From contig NZ_MCUW01000013.1 of NCBI RefSeq assembly GCF_002873335.1, positions 32,532-96,531 of the forward strand: 64,000 bases of DNA. The letters run 5' to 3'. Source of the DNA: Vibrio sp. 10N.286.49.B1. Lineage in GTDB: Bacteria > Pseudomonadota > Gammaproteobacteria > Enterobacterales > Vibrionaceae. Below the pieces are notes generated by a model. The model searched no databases and was not told where the DNA came from. It was given only the letters and a program-made list of their open reading frames with translations. The position numbers were made by a program, and so were the translations under genes. This document shows positions 1 to 8,597 of this stretch, one piece after another. The stretch's first letter is position 1, and each line of letters opens with the position of its first letter.

Positions 1-1
1 C

Positions 2-169
2 AAGTTTGACCATTTAACTGGTGTCGTCTTATCTGCAGGGACGCTGACTATCAGTCCTTACTCTCAACAACAGTCGGGGATTAAAATTGTCACGTCATCG
101 GCTTCAGGTCGGATCGTCATCTGTCAGTTTGGGGGCCGAGAATATGGGGTAGGGCGGTGTTCATCATGA
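2..169 (+). CDS. Partial minor pilin, FimT/GspH-like C-terminus
   Basis: The last 55 codons of a gene that starts before the window, open from base 2 to the TGA at 167-169. The visible part (KFDHLTGVVLSAGTLTISPY ... ICQFGGREYGVGRCSS) looks like the beta-rich C-terminal half of a FimT/GspH-type minor pilin, with a Cys near the end and one inside, as is common in these proteins. The N-terminal prepilin signal is outside the window, so the family call rests mainly on position: it overlaps the start of a PilW-like gene by ATGA, in the usual FimT-PilW-PilX-PilV order. Translational coupling with the next gene is likely. Another minor pilin class is possible. Confidence 0.65.
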   Translation, partial: KFDHLTGVVLSAGTLTISPYSQQQSGIKIVTSSASGRIVICQFGGREYGVGRCSS

Positions 170-774
170 CGCCTTCCCGTGAAAAGGGTGGCTCACTTGT
201 TGAGATGCTGATTGCTTCGACAATCGGTCTTATTGCGATTGGAGCTATTGGTTCAATTTACCTAGTGGTGCAGCAGCACGCCTCTGAGCGCTCCCAAGTA
301 TTATTGCTTAATCAAGCGATGGCCACCGCTGCTCGTCGTATTCAAAATGATTTACTCAGAGCAGGCTACAGCGAGTTAGGAACCACAAGCCGACCATTGG
401 GGGCGACGTCAACGATACATGTCTCTGCAGACGGAGCTCGCGCCCAATACGTGTACTGGGACGATCATCAAGAAAGTGGTGCTGAGTATGAAAATGTATT
501 GTGGACATTCTCTGCTGCGTCTCAATCGTTGCGAATTTGTCGGCATCGTAACAACACGATTCTTGATACGAATTATTTCAGTGCGAAGCGTTGTACGTCG
601 TTACTTGAAGAAGACTTGATTTCAGTGACTCACTTTGCTTTGGGAGTATTTAATGTCTCTGGCCCTAGCACCAGTAAGCAATATCTCCATTTGTCTATGG
701 CTGCTCAACTTAGAGGTAACTCAGAGGTCACAGCAAGTATGGAAAGAAAGTTTCTCATTAGGAATGGTCAATGA
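166..774 (+). CDS. PilW-like type IV pilus minor pilin
   Basis: A 202-residue prepilin-like protein. Residues 1-8 are a short basic leader ending in KG, followed by GSLVEMLIASTIGLIAIGAIG, so prepilin peptidase would cleave after the first Gly, leaving Gly at +1 and the conserved Glu at +5; the hydrophobic helix runs to about residue 32. The C-terminal part holds a Cys pair (ICRHR and KRCTSL) that may form the D-loop disulfide. I choose the ATG at 166, which overlaps the upstream stop as ATGA; an in-frame GTG at 157 is less likely. Its own stop overlaps the next start (ATGA at 771-774). PilW-type pilins help start pilus fibres at the inner membrane. Gly at +1 instead of Phe or Met is uncommon. 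Confidence 0.8.
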   Translation: MTPSREKGGSLVEMLIASTIGLIAIGAIGSIYLVVQQHASERSQVLLLNQAMATAARRIQNDLLRAGYSELGTTSRPLGATSTIHVSADGARAQYVYWDDHQESGAEYENVLWTFSAASQSLRICRHRNNTILDTNYFSAKRCTSLLEEDLISVTHFALGVFNVSGPSTSKQYLHLSMAAQLRGNSEVTASMERKFLIRNGQ

Positions 775-2036
775 CGTCTATGTCGAAGAAGCCCCAAAGA
801 GGCATGGCAACATTGATCACAACCGCTTTATTGTTGTTGGTCGCCTTAGTCGTGGCATTAGGCGGTTATAAATCGACGTTCTACGAAATAAAAAGAGCGC
901 AAAATGAGGTGTTATCTCGTCAAATGCATTGGCTTGCCGAAGGCGGTATTGAATGCGGGTTGGCTATCAATAGAATGAACCCTAGCATCCCCCCTTTGAG
1001 TCAAAACTATTCGTTGTGCCAAGAGAGTGTTGTCACGGTTGAGGAGATACCCAATAGCTCGACAGAATTTACCCTGAGTGCGCTGGCGAAAGGGACGAAA
1101 GAAATTAAACGCACCATTCAGTTTCACACGAGATATACAGGGGCAATTCAAGCTCGATCTGATTTGATGTTAATCGGCTCTTATTACTTTACGCCTGAGC
1201 TCACCGGCATTGATACGTGTGTATCGGTTCGCTATCAAAATGCCTTAATTTTAAGAGGTGCTTTTAAAACCAAGTCTCCCTCCCTATCAACACCTTGTCA
1301 TGCAATGATGCAAACGGACACTAGCTTGGTGACCTGCCCGGCCAGTACGGCAAACGGCAACTGTGTCGAACACGGTAGTCATGACGTTTATGTCAACATA
1401 GCGGGTCAAAATGATGGGTTAGTTGGTGACGGGAAATTGTTAGAAAATGATTTTGTTTATACTGCGGATCTTGACCCGTTCCAGTCGTTCTTTGGCAAGC
1501 CTAGATCGGAATTAGAGTCAGTAAAGTCTGATTTTGAAATCGTTGCAGGCACGCTCATTCCCAACGCTCTTGGAAGTTGTCAGGAGCGGATAAGAAAGGC
1601 ATTTGAATTCACTGATAAGGTTTGGGTTGAAGGGGACTGCGACCTTGAAGATGGCAGCAGCATGACCGATGCAAAACTAGGTTGGAAACCAAAAGTGTTA
1701 GTGGTTGAAAATGGGGTATTAGCAGTGCGAGGAAGTCATACCTTTACTGGGATGATCTACCATTTATTTACGTCCGGCATTGGCGATATGACAAAGCGTT
1801 GGGATCATAACGTATCGAGCTCAGCGTATATACCAGTGAGTCTAACGACGACACAGAAAGAGAACTTGGTATTTATGGTTAGCGGTTCTTTTAAACCCAC
1901 TGGAGGGTATGTACTTGATACGCCAGGAGGGATGAGTGTATTTGATGGTGCTGTTGACCTGGATTTCGATCGTGCCGCGATTCCTGATTTCGCGTCTTTT
2001 GTTAAATGGCAAAAAGGTGCGTGGCGTGACTTCTAA
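771..2036 (+). CDS. PilX/GspK-like minor pilin with large C-terminal domain
   Basis: A 421-residue protein starting with a basic leader and QRGMATLITTALLLLVALV: a class III-like signal with Gly11/Met12 at the cleavage point and a hydrophobic helix to about residue 33. It lacks Glu at +5, as PilX and GspK proteins do; in those families this fits a place at the pilus tip. The remaining roughly 385 residues are much longer than a typical PilX of about 200 and carry at least eight Cys (for example GIECGL, SLCQE, DTCVS, TPCHA, VTCPA, NCVEH, GSCQE, GDCDL), which suggests disulfides in the periplasm or outside the cell. Tight ATGA coupling with PilW-like and overlap with the next pilin place it in the same operon. 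The exact role is inferred from family and context. Confidence 0.75.
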   Translation: MTSMSKKPQRGMATLITTALLLLVALVVALGGYKSTFYEIKRAQNEVLSRQMHWLAEGGIECGLAINRMNPSIPPLSQNYSLCQESVVTVEEIPNSSTEFTLSALAKGTKEIKRTIQFHTRYTGAIQARSDLMLIGSYYFTPELTGIDTCVSVRYQNALILRGAFKTKSPSLSTPCHAMMQTDTSLVTCPASTANGNCVEHGSHDVYVNIAGQNDGLVGDGKLLENDFVYTADLDPFQSFFGKPRSELESVKSDFEIVAGTLIPNALGSCQERIRKAFEFTDKVWVEGDCDLEDGSSMTDAKLGWKPKVLVVENGVLAVRGSHTFTGMIYHLFTSGIGDMTKRWDHNVSSSAYIPVSLTTTQKENLVFMVSGSFKPTGGYVLDTPGGMSVFDGAVDLDFDRAAIPDFASFVKWQKGAWRDF

Positions 2037-2439
2037 TCAGCGAGGCTTTAGCTTAATTGAAGTTATGATTTCTTTTTGTTTGATTAGTGTTGGCGCATTG
2101 GGGTTAGTAAAAATGCAAACCTACATTGAGCAACGCGCCGATTATGCATCGCAGAGTATTCAGGCGCTTGGGTTGGCAGAGTCACAACTAGAGTGGTTTC
2201 GAACGCGTGGCGCCGATGCGGCGATGTCGACATTGCCCATCGCTGATTTTGATGCTGACATTGTTGATGGCATAGATGCAACTCATTCTCCTTTTTTGAT
2301 CGAATGGACCATCGATACTGGTTTATTAGAAGGTCGCGTCAAAACCATTGATATCGAGGTGACATGGCCGGGTCGAGCCGGGCAACATCAATCGATTAAT
2401 TTACAAACCAAGCTCACGCAATACAGTGAATTTGACTAG
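2026..2439 (+). CDS. PilV-like type IV pilus minor pilin
   Basis: A 137-residue prepilin: leader TSNQRG, then FSLIEVMISFCLISVGALGL, a textbook prepilin site with Gly7, Phe at +1 and Glu at +5. The start is GTG at 2026, eight bases after AAAAAGG (2011-2017) and inside the end of the PilX-like gene; a second in-frame GTG at 2017 is possible but has no good ribosome binding site. The short C-terminal domain has no Cys pair. It closes the visible minor-pilin operon. PilV-family proteins join PilW, PilX and FimT in the priming complex for type IV pili used in adhesion, twitching or DNA uptake. No PilE-like gene follows; in many Vibrio it lies at the 5' end, outside this window. Confidence 0.8.
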   Translation: MTSNQRGFSLIEVMISFCLISVGALGLVKMQTYIEQRADYASQSIQALGLAESQLEWFRTRGADAAMSTLPIADFDADIVDGIDATHSPFLIEWTIDTGLLEGRVKTIDIEVTWPGRAGQHQSINLQTKLTQYSEFD

Positions 2440-2793
2440 CGCTCTTGAGCGCCAGGTACCTGCCGATTTCTGATTTTTCCTTTCTCACTTTTTATCATCA
2501 CGAGTGATATTGTCACGTATTGCATTGGCCTCCTAACTTGGTCGATTAGTGCGCTATTATTATATAATTGGGTGTTTTACGTGCTAGTTAGAGGAATGTT
2601 TTGAATATGTGCGGATTAATGTTGTTTTTATGTTATCTGTACTGGTGTTTTTTGCAAAATAAGTCTACAAAAATGGAAATACTTTGAAATTATCTACTAT
2701 TTTAATTTTTTTTAAATAAAATGAGCACGAAGAATTTATAACACAGTGAAGCTACCCAAAGTTCACGCATTACAACATCAAAATGGAGTTACC
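2439..2793 (+). other. AT-rich gap between the pilin operon and the AbgT gene
   Basis: This 355-base gap begins with two adjacent palindromes: GCGCTC-TT-GAGCGC (2439-2452), starting on the pilin stop codon, and CAGGTACCTG (2453-2462). They are followed by a T-rich stretch, so they may end the pilin transcript, although the spacing to the T-run is not classical. The rest is AT-rich and probably contains the transporter promoter around 2640-2740, but I could not fix clear -35 and -10 boxes. I see no small gene here. Confidence 0.4.
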
Positions 2794-4353
2794 ATGAGTA
2801 ACCAAAATATCAATCAAGCACCAACTCCAAAGCCGAGTGGAATGGATCGCTTTTTAAACGCAATTGAAAAGGCAGGGAACAAGATTCCTGATCCTGCTAT
2901 TCTCTTTTTCTGGGCACTCGTTATTGTTTGGGTTGCTTCTGCTGTTTTATCTAATGTTAGTTTTGACTTAATTAACCCGCGTACTGGCGGTGTGCTTGAA
3001 GTGAATAACTTGCTAACAGGCGAAGCGCTAGCAAGCTTCTTAGCCAACATGGTTACAACGTTCACAAGCTTTGCACCACTTGGTATTGTATTGGTTGCAA
3101 TGTTGGGTGTTGGTGTTGCTGATTCATCTGGCTTTATCCAAACTGGTCTGAAAAAGATGTTGAATTTCACGCCAGCAAAACTTCTGACACCAATGTTGAT
3201 CTTGGTGGCTATCGTTTCTCATACTGCAGCCGACGCTGGTTATGTATTGGTTATCCCGCTTGGTGGTATCATCTTCCATGCTGCAGGTCGTCACCCACTG
3301 GCTGGTATTGCTGCGGCGTTTGCTGGTGTATCAGGTGGTTTCTCTGCTAACTTTATTCCGTCTGGTATTGACCCGCTTTTGGCTGGTTTCACACAAACTG
3401 CCGCTCAAGTATTAGACCAAGATTATGTGATTAACCCACTTTCAAATATTTTCTTCACAGGCCTATCTTCAATCCTAGTGATTGCAATTGGTTGGTACGT
3501 AACAGAGAAAATCATTGAACCGCGTCTTGCTAACCTTCCTGTTGATGAAGATGCAGAAGAAGCACCAGATCTGGGTTCGTTCAACGAAACAGAATCAAAA
3601 GCTTTCCGTGCTGCAGGCTGGGCTATGATGGCTGGTATTGCGTTGCTAGTGGTTGCGCTTATGCCTGAAAACTCGGCACTTCGTTCTCCTGAAGGTGAGC
3701 TGACCGCGTTCTCTGCACCTATCATGCAGTCGATTGTACCTTTGATCTTTATCCTGTTTATTATTCCGGGTATTGTTTACGGCCGTGTTTCAGGGACGTT
3801 TAAAAACAGCAATGACATCATTAAGGCTATGTCACACACCATGTCTACCATGGGTGCATACATTGTAATGTCGTTCTTCTGTGCTCAGTTTTTATCAGCA
3901 TTTGCTCAATCAAACATTGGTACGATGCTGGCACTTTACGGTGCAGAAGGTCTGAAAGCGATGAACCTTCCGGGTCAAGCGACTATCGTAGGGATGATTC
4001 TTCTTACTGCGTTTGTAAACCTTCTTGTGGGTTCTGCATCGGCTAAATGGGCGCTTATTGGCCCAATCCTAGTGCCAATGCTTATGGCGGTTGGTATCTC
4101 CCCTGAGCTTTCTCAGGCGGCTTACCGTGTAGGGGATTCTGTGTCTAACATCATTTCTCCACTTATGGTGTTCTTCCCGCTAGTTGTGGTTTACTGCCAA
4201 CGCTACGTTAAATCAACGGGTATCGGTACGTTGGCTTCATTGATGATGCCATTCTCTATCGCTATGCTCATTGGCTGGACCGCGTTCTTGCTGGCTTACT
4301 GGGCACTTGGTATTCCGCTAGGTATTCAAGCACCTTACACTTACACGATGTAA
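2794..4353 (+). CDS. AbgT family transporter (first copy)
   Basis: A 519-residue polytopic inner-membrane protein of the AbgT family (p-aminobenzoyl-glutamate uptake in E. coli AbgT; antimetabolite efflux in Neisseria MtrF). Roughly 9-11 hydrophobic segments are visible. Family-typical stretches include TNF/TTFTSFAPLGIVLVAMLGVG, HPLAGIAAAFAGVSGGFSAN, VGSASAKWALIGPILVPM and YRVGDSVSNIISPLM, which form the re-entrant hairpins and substrate path in solved structures. I start at ATG 2794 (MSNQNINQ), five bases after GGAG; an upstream in-frame extension from 2746 lacks an RBS. It stands alone and ends in a strong terminator. A paralogue lies at 18906-20492. Substrate and direction of transport cannot be read from the sequence. 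Confidence 0.9.
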   Translation: MSNQNINQAPTPKPSGMDRFLNAIEKAGNKIPDPAILFFWALVIVWVASAVLSNVSFDLINPRTGGVLEVNNLLTGEALASFLANMVTTFTSFAPLGIVLVAMLGVGVADSSGFIQTGLKKMLNFTPAKLLTPMLILVAIVSHTAADAGYVLVIPLGGIIFHAAGRHPLAGIAAAFAGVSGGFSANFIPSGIDPLLAGFTQTAAQVLDQDYVINPLSNIFFTGLSSILVIAIGWYVTEKIIEPRLANLPVDEDAEEAPDLGSFNETESKAFRAAGWAMMAGIALLVVALMPENSALRSPEGELTAFSAPIMQSIVPLIFILFIIPGIVYGRVSGTFKNSNDIIKAMSHTMSTMGAYIVMSFFCAQFLSAFAQSNIGTMLALYGAEGLKAMNLPGQATIVGMILLTAFVNLLVGSASAKWALIGPILVPMLMAVGISPELSQAAYRVGDSVSNIISPLMVFFPLVVVYCQRYVKSTGIGTLASLMMPFSIAMLIGWTAFLLAYWALGIPLGIQAPYTYTM

Positions 4354-4410
4354 AGGTAAGGGATCTGCGCCGGTGAAGTACACGGGTGCAACCTAAAGTG
4401 ATAAATAGAG

Positions 4411-4440
4411 AAAATCCCGTCCTTGAGACGGGATTTTTAT
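4411..4440. terminator. Terminator after the AbgT gene, usable on both strands
   Basis: Stem AAATCCCGTC / GACGGGATTT with a 5-base loop, followed by TTTTA. The other strand also has T-rich flanks, so the hairpin may serve the convergent fghA as well. Confidence 0.85.
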
Positions 4441-4527
4441 TCTGTTGAGCACTTTAAACAAGGGCGCTTTAGTCATGAACTGCGTTTACCCATTAAAGTA
4501 GGGAAAGAGCAACATTCAGCGCAATGC

Positions 4528-5379
4528 TCATCGAGAGGTATTTAAGAAACTGGCGTGAAATCTAAGATGATCGTCTATAAAGCTTTGTATAAAGTAATAG
4601 CTGTGATCATACCCTGGCTGCATTCTAAGTTTTACATCACTACCAGAAACTTCGGCAGCGGCAAGCAACAACTCAGGCTTGAGTTGCTCTTGCAAGAAGC
4701 CATCATCTTCCCCCTGGTCGACTAGAATCGGTAACGTCGCCATTTTTGCCTTTAGCAGCTCGACACTATCGTATTCTTTCCAGCCGTCTACATTACTGCC
4801 TAGGTATTGGCTAAAGGCCTTTTGCCCCCAAGGACAATTCATTGGGTTAGTGATAGGACTAAAGGCTGAAATAGAGCGATACTTGTCGCTATTCTTCAGA
4901 CCTATTGTCAAAGCGCCATGCCCGCCCATGCTATGTCCTGAGATGGATTTGTCTTGTGTTACAGGGAAATGGTGTTCAATCAGTGCCGGTAGTTCATCAA
5001 CGACATAGCGATACATGTGATAGTTTCGGTTCCATGGCGATTGAGTGGCATTTAGATAAAAACCTGCACCGAGCCCAAAATCATACGCACCGTCAGGATC
5101 ATCAGGAATGCCTTCGCCACGTGGGCTGGTGTCTGGTGCCACAATGGCGATGCCTAATTTAGCGGCCATCTTGAACGCGCCCGCCTTTTGCATAAAGTTT
5201 TCATCGCTGCATGTTAAGCCTGACAGCCAATATAGGACTGGCACTGGCGTCTCTTTAGTGGCTTCAGGAGGAAGATAGACTGCAAATCTCATCGAGCAAT
5301 CTAACGCGCTAGAGTGATGAGTATATTGTTTATGCCAACCGCCAAAGGCTTTTGCTTGGCTAATGTTTTCAATAGTCAT
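4528..5379 (-). CDS. fghA: S-formylglutathione hydrolase
   Basis: A 283-residue esterase D/FrmB-type alpha/beta hydrolase that splits S-formylglutathione into formate and glutathione, the second step of formaldehyde detoxification in the cytosol. The nucleophile elbow is SGHSMGGHGA with Ser150; Asp226 (in DQGEDDGFL) and His259 (PGYDHSYYF) complete the likely triad. YWLSGLTCSDENFMQKAGA near residues 50-68 is typical of the family. Length matches E. coli FrmB and YeiG. It follows adhC on the same strand after 57 bases and shares its pathway, but a hairpin with a T-run lies between them. RBS: GGAG 17 bases upstream is distant, so initiation may be modest. Confidence 0.95.
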   Translation of the reverse strand: MTIENISQAKAFGGWHKQYTHHSSALDCSMRFAVYLPPEATKETPVPVLYWLSGLTCSDENFMQKAGAFKMAAKLGIAIVAPDTSPRGEGIPDDPDGAYDFGLGAGFYLNATQSPWNRNYHMYRYVVDELPALIEHHFPVTQDKSISGHSMGGHGALTIGLKNSDKYRSISAFSPITNPMNCPWGQKAFSQYLGSNVDGWKEYDSVELLKAKMATLPILVDQGEDDGFLQEQLKPELLLAAAEVSGSDVKLRMQPGYDHSYYFIQSFIDDHLRFHASFLNTSR

Positions 5380-5395
5380 GGGGATTTTTATGCTC

Positions 5396-5426
5396 CAAAA
5401 AAGCCCTAGGGTTGAGTCTAGGGCTT
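5396..5426 (-). terminator. Hairpin terminator or attenuator between adhC and fghA
   Basis: On the minus strand the stem AAGCCCTAG / CTAGGGCTT with an 8-base loop runs straight into TTTTTT (bases 5402 down to 5397). It lies between adhC and fghA in the direction of transcription, so only part of the adhC transcripts should reach fghA. Confidence 0.8.
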
Positions 5427-5435
5427 AGTCGATGG

Positions 5436-6602
<1,167 letters not shown>

Positions 6603-6607
6603 TTATG

Positions 6608-6737
6608 ATTCACGGGTGAATTCAGTCTTGTAAGACTAGCTCACTGTGCGTCATTTGCATTTGATACCGCCAGTATATTTGTTTCTTAAAAAATGATAAT
6701 TAGCAAGATTTGAAATAAACTATTACCACAGTGTAAT
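6608..6737. promoter_or_regulatory. Divergent adhC / LysR control region with short palindromes
   Basis: The 185-base gap between adhC and the regulator has three short inverted repeats: ATTCAC-GG-GTGAAT (6608-6621), AGTCTT-GT-AAGACT (6624-6637), and ATTAC-N6-GTAAT (6722-6737), the last just before the regulator start. LysR proteins bind palindromes of the T-N11-A kind, so these are candidate operators. The assignment is inference; none matches a known named box. Confidence 0.35.
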
Positions 6738-6751
6738 AATCAGGGTGTTTT

Positions 6752-7621
6752 ATGGCAGATTGGGAAGGCGTAAATGAATTTGTTGCGGTGGTTGAAAGCC
6801 AAAGTTTTACCGGTGCCGCGAAACGGCTTAATACATCGGTGGCCAATATTAGTCGTCGTGTGAATGCACTAGAACAGCGTCTAGGGGTAAAGTTGTTGGT
6901 GCGAACGACCCGAAAAGTATCAGTGACAGAAGCGGGGGAGAGTTACTTCCGACACTGTAAACCGCTACTTGAAGGCTTGATGAGTGCGGAGCTTGCGGTG
7001 ACTCAATTGCAAATTGCCCCAAAAGGATTAATCAAGGTTACAGCGCCCGTGACGTTTGGGGAGCAATCATTAGCCCCTATTTTGCATCAGTTCCTAAAGC
7101 TCCACCCACAAATCGAGTTGGATGTTATGCTCTCAAACCAAAAAGTCGACTTAGTACAAGAAGGGTTTGATCTAGCGATTCGTTTAGGCCAGCTTGATGA
7201 CTCGACAATGATGGCCAGAAAGCTGCTTGATCGGCAATTGTTTGTTTGTTGTAGTCCTGATTATCTGGCCACTTACGGTGAGCCGCATACGCTGTCTGAG
7301 CTAAAAAGGCACCAATGTCTTAGAGGATCTGTTAAACACTGGCGCTTCTCAAATGGAGGCAGTGAGCGAATGATCAATATTAATGGTCGATTACAATGTA
7401 ATAGCGGTTACGCATTAGTCGATGCAGCGTTAAAAGGTTTGGGTATCGTTCAACTTCCCGATTATTATGTGCAGTCTTACTTGGAGTCGGGCGAGCTGGT
7501 TGAATTGCTCACCGACTATCGTGGTGACAGAGAAGGCATTTGGGCGTTGTATCCACAAAATAGAATGCTAACGTCGAAGGTGAGAACATTGATCGATTAT
7601 CTTGTTGAGGCATTTCGTTAA
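6752..7621 (+). CDS. LysR family transcriptional regulator
   Basis: A 289-residue LTTR. The N-terminal winged helix-turn-helix covers about residues 5-62 (FTGAAKRLNTSVANISRRVN and EQRLGVKLLVRTTRKVSVTEAG), followed by an effector-binding domain of the LysR substrate type from about residue 90 (KGLIKVTAPVTFGEQSLAPI). It resembles the CrgA/AaeR-like subgroup. It is transcribed away from adhC-fghA across a gap with several palindromes, so control of formaldehyde detoxification is the natural inference; the effector is unknown. Its stop at 7619-7621 is one base from the tadA start, so the two are probably co-transcribed and translationally coupled. Confidence 0.9.
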   Translation: MADWEGVNEFVAVVESQSFTGAAKRLNTSVANISRRVNALEQRLGVKLLVRTTRKVSVTEAGESYFRHCKPLLEGLMSAELAVTQLQIAPKGLIKVTAPVTFGEQSLAPILHQFLKLHPQIELDVMLSNQKVDLVQEGFDLAIRLGQLDDSTMMARKLLDRQLFVCCSPDYLATYGEPHTLSELKRHQCLRGSVKHWRFSNGGSERMININGRLQCNSGYALVDAALKGLGIVQLPDYYVQSYLESGELVELLTDYRGDREGIWALYPQNRMLTSKVRTLIDYLVEAFR

Positions 7622-7622
7622 C

Positions 7623-8171
7623 ATGACAAAAGAACATACGGAAGAAGCGGTGATTTACAGCGAAGATGATCAGCGGTTTATGCGCCGAGCAATAGCGTTA
7701 GCGAATGAGGCGGAGCTCGAAGGAGAAGTCCCCGTCGGTGCGGTGCTTGTTAAAGACGGTGAGGTTATTGCTGAAGGATGGAATCGATCCATTGGCCAAC
7801 ATGATGCAACTGCGCACGCGGAGATTCAGGTGTTGAGATCGGCCGGGAAAACACTCGGGAACTACCGCCTACTTGATACCACATTGTACGTGACGCTAGA
7901 GCCATGTCCGATGTGCGCGGGTGCGTTACTCCATAGCAGAGTGAAACGAATCGTTTATGGCGCGCCAGATTTGAAAGCGGGAGCGGCAGGGACGGTACTT
8001 AATTTATTTGAGAGTCAGGCTTCGTATCATTATGCTGACGTTGAGGCGGGGTTGTTGGCTGATGAGTGCCGAGGTCAGCTTCAAGCGTTTTTTAAGCGCA
8101 GACGAAAAGAGATCAAAGACGCCAAAAAAGCCAAGCGTGAACAAGAAGAAAAAGGAACAACAAACACCTGA
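7623..8171 (+). CDS. tadA: tRNA-specific adenosine deaminase (A34 to inosine)
   Basis: A 182-residue cytidine/deoxycytidylate-deaminase fold enzyme that converts the wobble adenosine of tRNA-Arg(ACG) to inosine; essential in E. coli. Zinc and catalytic residues are visible: His65 and Glu67 in HAEIQV, and Cys95/Cys98 in PCPMCAGALLHSR. The C-terminal tail after about residue 155 is Lys/Glu/Arg-rich (KRRRKEIKDAKKAKREQEEK), somewhat longer than in E. coli and perhaps helping tRNA contact. I take ATG 7623, one base after the upstream stop; a longer frame from 7602 would overlap the LysR gene and a GTG at 7650 is an alternative. The stop codon lies inside the terminator stem. Confidence 0.93.
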   Translation: MTKEHTEEAVIYSEDDQRFMRRAIALANEAELEGEVPVGAVLVKDGEVIAEGWNRSIGQHDATAHAEIQVLRSAGKTLGNYRLLDTTLYVTLEPCPMCAGALLHSRVKRIVYGAPDLKAGAAGTVLNLFESQASYHYADVEAGLLADECRGQLQAFFKRRRKEIKDAKKAKREQEEKGTTNT

Positions 8172-8190
8172 TTGCCAGGTGTTTGTACAA
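8161..8190. terminator. Bidirectional terminator between tadA and the small basic gene
   Basis: Stem CAAACACCTG / CAGGTGTTTG (8161-8185) with a 5-base loop, overlapping the tadA stop codon. Flanks are T-rich in both directions, so it can end tadA and the convergent 45-aa gene. Confidence 0.75.
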
Positions 8191-8196
8191 AATAGT

Positions 8197-8334
8197 TTAA
8201 GGTGCGATAAGCTGCATGAATGCACGATTACGCCAAATGATTTTTTTCTTGTTATTGGCCAGTTTACGTTTTCGGCGATTAGCCGAGACCGTTTTACTCA
8301 GGTTTTTTGATTGTACTCGTCTCTTAGCAAGCAT
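8197..8334 (-). CDS. Small, highly basic protein of 45 residues, unknown function
   Basis: An intact reading frame with a strong ribosome binding site (AGGAG eight bases before the ATG). I translate it as MLAKRRVQSKNLSKTVSANR followed by RKRKLANNKKKIIWRNRAFM and QLIAP. About one third of residues are Lys or Arg and none is Asp or Glu, which suggests binding to RNA, DNA or the ribosome. It is not L34, L36, SRA or ArfA as I remember them. It is convergent with tadA and shares a bidirectional terminator. The upstream 263-base gap to mltF could hold its promoter. Evidence is the frame, the RBS, the unusual composition and the fit between flanking signals; I do not recognise the family and do not assign a function. 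Confidence 0.7.
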   Translation of the reverse strand: MLAKRRVQSKNLSKTVSANRRKRKLANNKKKIIWRNRAFMQLIAP

Positions 8335-8507
8335 GAAACGATCTCCTATCACTAATAATTAGTTGTCTCAGTGGGCAGGCAAGGGGGGAATCAAACATCC
8401 CTTATCCTCAAAGTGCGCTACAGGTGTATACATTGCGGATGTGACAATATCATTAATTTAGGATGAGTTGGCGCTTTTTCATAGTTTGAGTGCCGTCGCA
8501 TAATAAT

Positions 8508-8550
8508 CAAGGGTAAAAACGGACGTAACTTTCGACGCGTTTTACCCTTG
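8508..8550. repeat. Long inverted repeat downstream of mltF
   Basis: Arms CAAGGGTAAAAACG (8508-8521) and CGTTTTACCCTTG (8538-8550), nearly perfect, around a 16-base loop. It lies 47 bases past the mltF stop and may form the 3' end hairpin of that transcript, but it has no clear T-run, so an intrinsic terminator is uncertain. The rest of the 8335-8597 gap shows no gene. Confidence 0.5.
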
Positions 8551-8597
8551 GATGTCTGCTATCTCAGCAGGATTATTTTATCTGCACAAAGCCATTC

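Noticed and set aside
2503..2516. GTGATATTGTCAC, a possible CRP site before the AbgT gene
   Set aside because: The half-sites GTGA and TCAC are five bases apart instead of six, and the flanking bases do not match.
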